Positions 60,557 to 64,000 of a DNA stretch of 64,000 nucleotides are shown here, one piece after another. The notes below the pieces were generated by a model, which saw nothing but the letters and a program-made list of their open reading frames with translations, was not told the origin of the DNA and ran no database searches. Position 1 is the stretch's first letter. Each line of letters begins with the position of its first letter. The translations under genes and the position numbers were made by a program. Location: NCBI RefSeq assembly GCF_021462225.1, contig NC_061815.1, forward strand, positions 49,291,873 to 49,355,872, written 5' to 3'. The stretch is from Girardinichthys multiradiatus. Lineage: Eukaryota > Chordata > Actinopteri > Cyprinodontiformes > Goodeidae.

Positions 60557-62073
60557 TGTTGGAATTATGATTATTGATTGATTAATCCTTATCAATAATT
60601 ATTATTAAAAATCATAATTTGACTAAATTAATTTCTTAACCAAAATCATCATTTAAGAATTGAGACCAGAAATGTCTTCTGGTGTTGTAATTGTGGCTCA
60701 ACGCCTTTGATAATTACAACCATTAAATATTCATTAATAATTAATAACTATTTCCGGAGATGTCACTGTTTAATCGACCGTTTCTGCCGAAACGTGTGAA
60801 ACTTTTAACCTTATCTTGACTGACAAATCACTCTTGCACAAAATAAACCCAGAAACGCCTCCTCTTTATCTATGTGAATATTTATTAAATCACAGCCTGA
60901 TACATTCTGTTCTTCTGATTTAATAATCTTCACCTACTCAAACATGCAAAGTTCTACACACAAAGGGGTAAAATATCTAACTAAACAAAAATAAAGCAAA
61001 ACAGCAGTGGTGCGTATGGGATCAAACCAGCAGTTATGGCAAAATTGATAATATGACGAAAGGGTAGTGGTGGTGAGCGATGTTGGGGCGCAGTTCCACT
61101 GTAACTCAGTTATACTCAGTCATAAAACTTCCCCCAACTCTGCGAGGTGAGCAGACAAAGGGTTATAAAACTTTTGGCGGCAAGCGAGCAAGCAGTAAGG
61201 TTGAAGACAAAGGAAATGGGGAATTTCACCATGAGGTTATTTTAACAGACCAGTCTCACAGCGCACCTGCGCTTGCTCCCAGGTGTTCATTAACCCCGCA
61301 AAACACACACAAAGATGGGGAGTGCAGCGGCTTCCCGACATCCAGCACGGCACATCAAAGTTTTAATAATAAGGTTACATGCACATATCATTCAGAACAC
61401 ATTAGACTAAATAGCGAATCTCATCGCACTAAAACCTCCTGTTCCCTGCCCAGGCTTTCTAAGAAAGAAAGAAAAATAAAGGATGGGTTTTACTTGTTGA
61501 AGCCTTCTTTCTCAGCGGAGTTGAGAGCGAATGGAGGGGGTAGTTGGAAGTTGCTGTGCGTCCACAGTTAACTTCAGGAAAAGCGGTCAATCTTCGTCCT
61601 CTGGCCTCCTTGGCGAAAAGGAAAATATGATCTGACCATCAAAGTTGACTAGGACAAAACAAGGTGGCTCCTTGAAACTCCGTGGTTTTTTAGTTACGTG
61701 TTAAACTCACGTATTCGATCGGCAAAGTGAAATTTCTGGCCTTCTTAGTCCAGAAACCTGGACTAAGAATTCTTTGTTGGCCAACGAGAGAGAATAAATG
61801 AAATCCAGTCGGGACTCTTCTCCAGGTGATGCTTCAGATGTTGGTGACCGTGTCACTATTTCCAGCTGAAGGCGTATGTTCAAACTGGGTGCCTTCATAT
61901 ATATTGTCCTGTGACGTCAGACTTGGGGCGTCCCATCATATTAGTCGCAATGTCCGACGGGATATGTAGGAGTGGATTGTCCTGGATACAAAATGGCCGA
62001 TGCCGTTGGAAAGGCATAGTGATGTCCAACAACGTGCAGATGGTCCAATATTCAGCAAACAGGTGGTCCAACA
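60557..62073. mobile_element. Solo long terminal repeat (1517 bp) inserted in the DD36E element
   Basis: The inserted block begins TGTTGGA and ends TCCAACA, a 7-bp inverted repeat with the TG...CA ends of LTRs. It is flanked by CCGC (60553-60556) and CTGC (62074-62077), a 4-bp target duplication with one difference. No gag, pol or primer-binding site is present, so it is a solo LTR left by recombination between the two LTRs of a retrotransposon or endogenous retrovirus. On the minus strand a CRE (TGACGTCA, 61912-61919) stands just upstream of a TATA-like AATATATAT (61905-61897), which favours minus orientation; this is inference. The 163-codon frame at 61080-61571 (+) inside it has no known motif. 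Confidence 0.85.
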
Positions 62074-62156
62074 CTGCAAGAGGAGGCCCTACACCATACT
62101 ATTAAATTATTGTAGTCTAAAACCAGGTGTTTCAGTTTCATTGTCCAACCCCTGTA

Positions 62157-62588
62157 TATGTTCATTGCACAAGAAATATTTTTAGTATAGCATGTACGAT
62201 GCCTTTAATATTAATATGGCATAAACTCAGATAATTAGTGTAGACGTGTTGTAATTATTTCTAAACAAAATTATTTTTGTGCCACAAGAGATAAACATCT
62301 TGGCTTTAGAAATACAACTATCTGTGTTTTAGACTAAAACTTAGTCTGCAGTTGTTAATGAAAATACACCAGATATAAGAACAAAGCATAGATTTCTGTA
62401 AAGTAACAGTTTCTGTTTTCAGATGTTCAAGGTTTGATTAGATAAAGACATGGACCAGAATTAAACTCATGCTTTAGGAGAATCTAGAGTAAAATTGAGG
62501 TTGCAATGTTCTGTGAATTTTTGAATTTTTGGAGATAAATGAGAATAAACCTGGAATTTCAAATTTGGGGAGTAGCCCTTAACATATA
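62157..62588. other. Intergenic between two Tc1-like elements
   Basis: About 430 bp of AT-rich sequence with nothing recognised. Confidence 0.5.
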
Positions 62589-62590
62589 TA

Positions 62591-64000
62591 CAGGTCCTTC
62601 TCAAAATATTAGCATATTGTGATAAAGTTAATTATTTTCCATAATGTCATGATGAAAATTTAACATTCATATATTTTAGATTCATTGCACACTAACTGAA
62701 ATATTTCAGGTCTTTTATTGTCTTAATACGGATGATTTTGGCATACAGCTCATGAAAACCCAAAATTCCTATCTCACAAAATTAGCATATTTCATCCGAC
62801 CAATAAAAGAAAAGTGTTTTTAATACAAAAAACGTCAACCTTCAAATAATCATGTACAGTTATGTACTTAATACTTGGTCGGGAATCCTTTTGCAGAAAT
62901 GTCTGCTTCAATGCGGCGTGGCATGGAGGCAATCAGCCTGTGGCACAGCTGAGGTCTTATGGAGGCCCAGGATGCTTCGATAGCGGCCTTTAGCTCATCC
63001 AGAGTGTTGGGTCTTGAGTCTCTCAACATTCTCTTCACAATATCCCACAGATTCTCTATGGGGTTCAGGTCAGGAGAGTTGGCAGGCCAATTGAGCACAG
63101 TGATACCATGGTCAGTAAACCATTTACCAGTGGTTTTGGCACTGTGAGCAGGTGCCAGGTCGTGCTGAATGAAATCTTCATCTCCATAAAGCTTTTCAGC
63201 AGATGGAAGCATGAAGTGCTCCAAAATCTCCTGATAGCTAGCTGCATTGACCCTGCCCTTGATAAAACACAGTGGACCAACACCAGCAGCTGACACGGCA
63301 CCCCAGACCATCACTGACTGTGGGTACTTGACACTGGACTTCTGGCATTTTGGCATTTCCTTCTCCCCAGTCTTCCTCCAGACTCTGGCACCTTGATTTC
63401 CGAATGACATGCAGAATTTGCTTTCATCCGAAAAAAGTACTTTGGACCACTGAGCAACAGTCCAGTGCTGCTTCTCTGTAGCCCAGGCCAGGCGCTTCTG
63501 CCCCTGTTTCTGGTTCAAAAGTGGCTTGACCTGGGGAATGCGGCACCTGTAGCCCATTTCCTGCACACGCCTGTGCACGGTGGCTCTGGATGTTTCTACT
63601 CCAGACTCAGTCCACTGCTTCCGCAGGTCCCCCAAGGTCTGGAATCGGCCCTTCTCCACAATCTTCCTCAGGGTCTGGTCACCTCTTCTCGTTGTGCAGC
63701 GTTTTCTGCCACACTTTTTCCTTCCCACAGACTTCCCACTGAGGTGCCTTGATACAGCACTCTGGGAACAGCCTATTCGTTCAGAAATTTCTTTCTGTGT
63801 CTTACCCTCTTGCTTGAGGGTGTCAATAGTGGCCTTCTGGACAGCAGTCAGGTCGGCAGTCTTACCCATGATTGGGGTTTTGAGTGATGAACCAGGCTGG
63901 GAGTTTTAAAGGCCTCAGGAATCTTTTGCAGGTGTTTAGAGTTAACTCGTTGTTTCAGATGATTAGGTTCATAGCTCGTTTAGAGACCCTTTTAATGATA
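62591..64000 (-). mobile_element. Tc1-like transposon with intact transposase, cut by right window edge
   Basis: The plus-strand left end reads TA|CAGGTCCTTCTCAAAATATT at 62589-62610. It opens a long terminal region (62591 to about 62860) that matches, in reverse complement, the right end of the 23.4-kb copy base for base over long runs. The transposase lies on the minus strand, and the 5' terminal repeat is expected just beyond 64000. Sequence right of the ATG (63870-64000) is a leader without coding signs. Confidence 0.95.
62868..63869 (-). CDS. Tc1-like DD34E transposase, full-length open frame
   Basis: A 333-residue cut-and-paste transposase, the usual length for Tc1-like enzymes, acting in the nucleus on the terminal repeats and inserting at TA. 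Residues 1-46 form a paired-type helix-turn-helix (TDLKQEGKTQKEI-like core; SQSAVSRHLSGK recognition helix), 47-62 a basic GRKKCGRKRCTTRR linker and likely nuclear signal, 63-110 a second helix-turn-helix (ETSRATVHRRVQEMGY). The catalytic triad is Asp148 (LFSDESKF), Asp237 (IQHDLAPAH) and Glu272 (NPIENLW), with 34 residues between the last two. The start at 63869 gives MGKTADLTAVQ, as expected for the family. One oddity: a residue (Phe) seen before QHD in the 23.4-kb copy is missing next to Asp237, an in-frame deletion that may impair catalysis. No stop or frameshift was seen. Confidence 0.92.
   Translation of the reverse strand: MGKTADLTAVQKATIDTLKQEGKTQKEISERIGCSQSAVSRHLSGKSVGRKKCGRKRCTTRRGDQTLRKIVEKGRFQTLGDLRKQWTESGVETSRATVHRRVQEMGYRCRIPQVKPLLNQKQGQKRLAWATEKQHWTVAQWSKVLFSDESKFCMSFGNQGARVWRKTGEKEMPKCQKSSVKYPQSVMVWGAVSAAGVGPLCFIKGRVNAASYQEILEHFMLPSAEKLYGDEDFIQHDLAPAHSAKTTGKWFTDHGITVLNWPANSPDLNPIENLWDIVKRMLRDSRPNTLDELKAAIEASWASIRPQLCHRLIASMPRRIEADISAKGFPTKY

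Larger units (their letters stand above)
59363..62154 (+). mobile_element. Complete Tc1/mariner element (DD36E type) carrying a solo LTR
   Basis: The left terminal repeat starts CAGGGGTTGGACAATGAAAC and continues TGAAACACC (59363-59391). The right end (62126-62154) is its exact reverse complement over 29 bp. Both ends are flanked by TA (59361-59362 and 62155-62156), the target duplication of this superfamily. Without the 1517-bp LTR and its 4-bp target duplication, the element would be about 1.27 kb, the usual size. The encoded transposase has 36 residues between second Asp and Glu. That spacing fits the DD36E (Incomer) group described in animals; I assign it from spacing alone. Confidence 0.9.

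Noticed and set aside
61080..61571. 163-codon plus-strand open frame within the solo LTR
   Set aside because: Lies wholly inside the LTR with no known domain; some LTRs hold chance frames. It would need family-level conservation to be taken seriously.
1..64000. CRISPR arrays, rRNA genes, bacterial operons
   Set aside because: None seen; all periodic structure is microsatellite or transposon derived, and the content is vertebrate.

Overview
This window is eukaryotic and almost certainly from a ray-finned (teleost) fish. It is AT-rich, gene-poor DNA dominated by decayed transposable elements whose combination is typical of teleosts: Rex1-like and L2-like LINEs, an RTE/Rex3-like LINE with its GC-rich C-terminus, many Tc1-like DNA transposons from several families, a hAT transposon, a tRNA-derived SINE, and (TA)n/(TG)n/(GA)n microsatellites. 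There are no operons, rRNAs, CRISPR arrays or bacterial signals.

Layout. 1-6.3 kb is a transposon block: a 5'-truncated Rex1-like LINE (-) running off the left edge, abutting a 5'-truncated L2-like LINE (-), abutting a hAT element (+) with a broken transposase. 6.5-14 kb holds Tc1-like relics, short perfect hairpins, (TA)n tracts, an RTE-like LINE 3' end and an internally deleted Tc1-like element inserted in (TA)n. 14-34 kb is mostly unique-looking sequence with Tc1-like relics near 18.5, 22.2, 23.4 and 26.4 kb. 34-36 kb has another Tc1-like relic, an LTR-like promoter block and a second RTE-like LINE 3' end. 40.6-41.1 kb is a SINE nested in another repeat. 47.7-58 kb carries further Tc1-like relics and an L2-like LINE containing an RTE-like insertion. 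59.36-62.15 kb is a structurally complete Tc1/mariner element with DD36E spacing and 29-bp terminal inverted repeats, split near its 3' end by a 1.5-kb solo LTR. 62.59-64.0 kb is a second Tc1-like element whose 333-codon DD34E transposase is open from start to stop; it is the only clearly intact protein-coding gene in the window.

Host genes. Only one host-gene candidate stands out: a short exon at 46681-46768 that begins with ATG, encodes a good signal peptide and ends in a consensus splice donor. I cannot name the gene. Long stretches without repeats (for example 14.0-18.5, 28-30.5, 42-46.6 and 49.8-52.7 kb) may contain conserved regulatory elements, but this cannot be judged without comparison to other fish.

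How the parts work together: the elements are independent genome parasites, not a pathway. Their nesting gives relative ages: the DD36E element predates the LTR inside it, and the L2-like LINE at 53.5 kb predates the RTE-like LINE inside it. The 62.9-kb transposase and the 5'-truncated 23.4-kb copy are close relatives and look young; most other copies are old relics.
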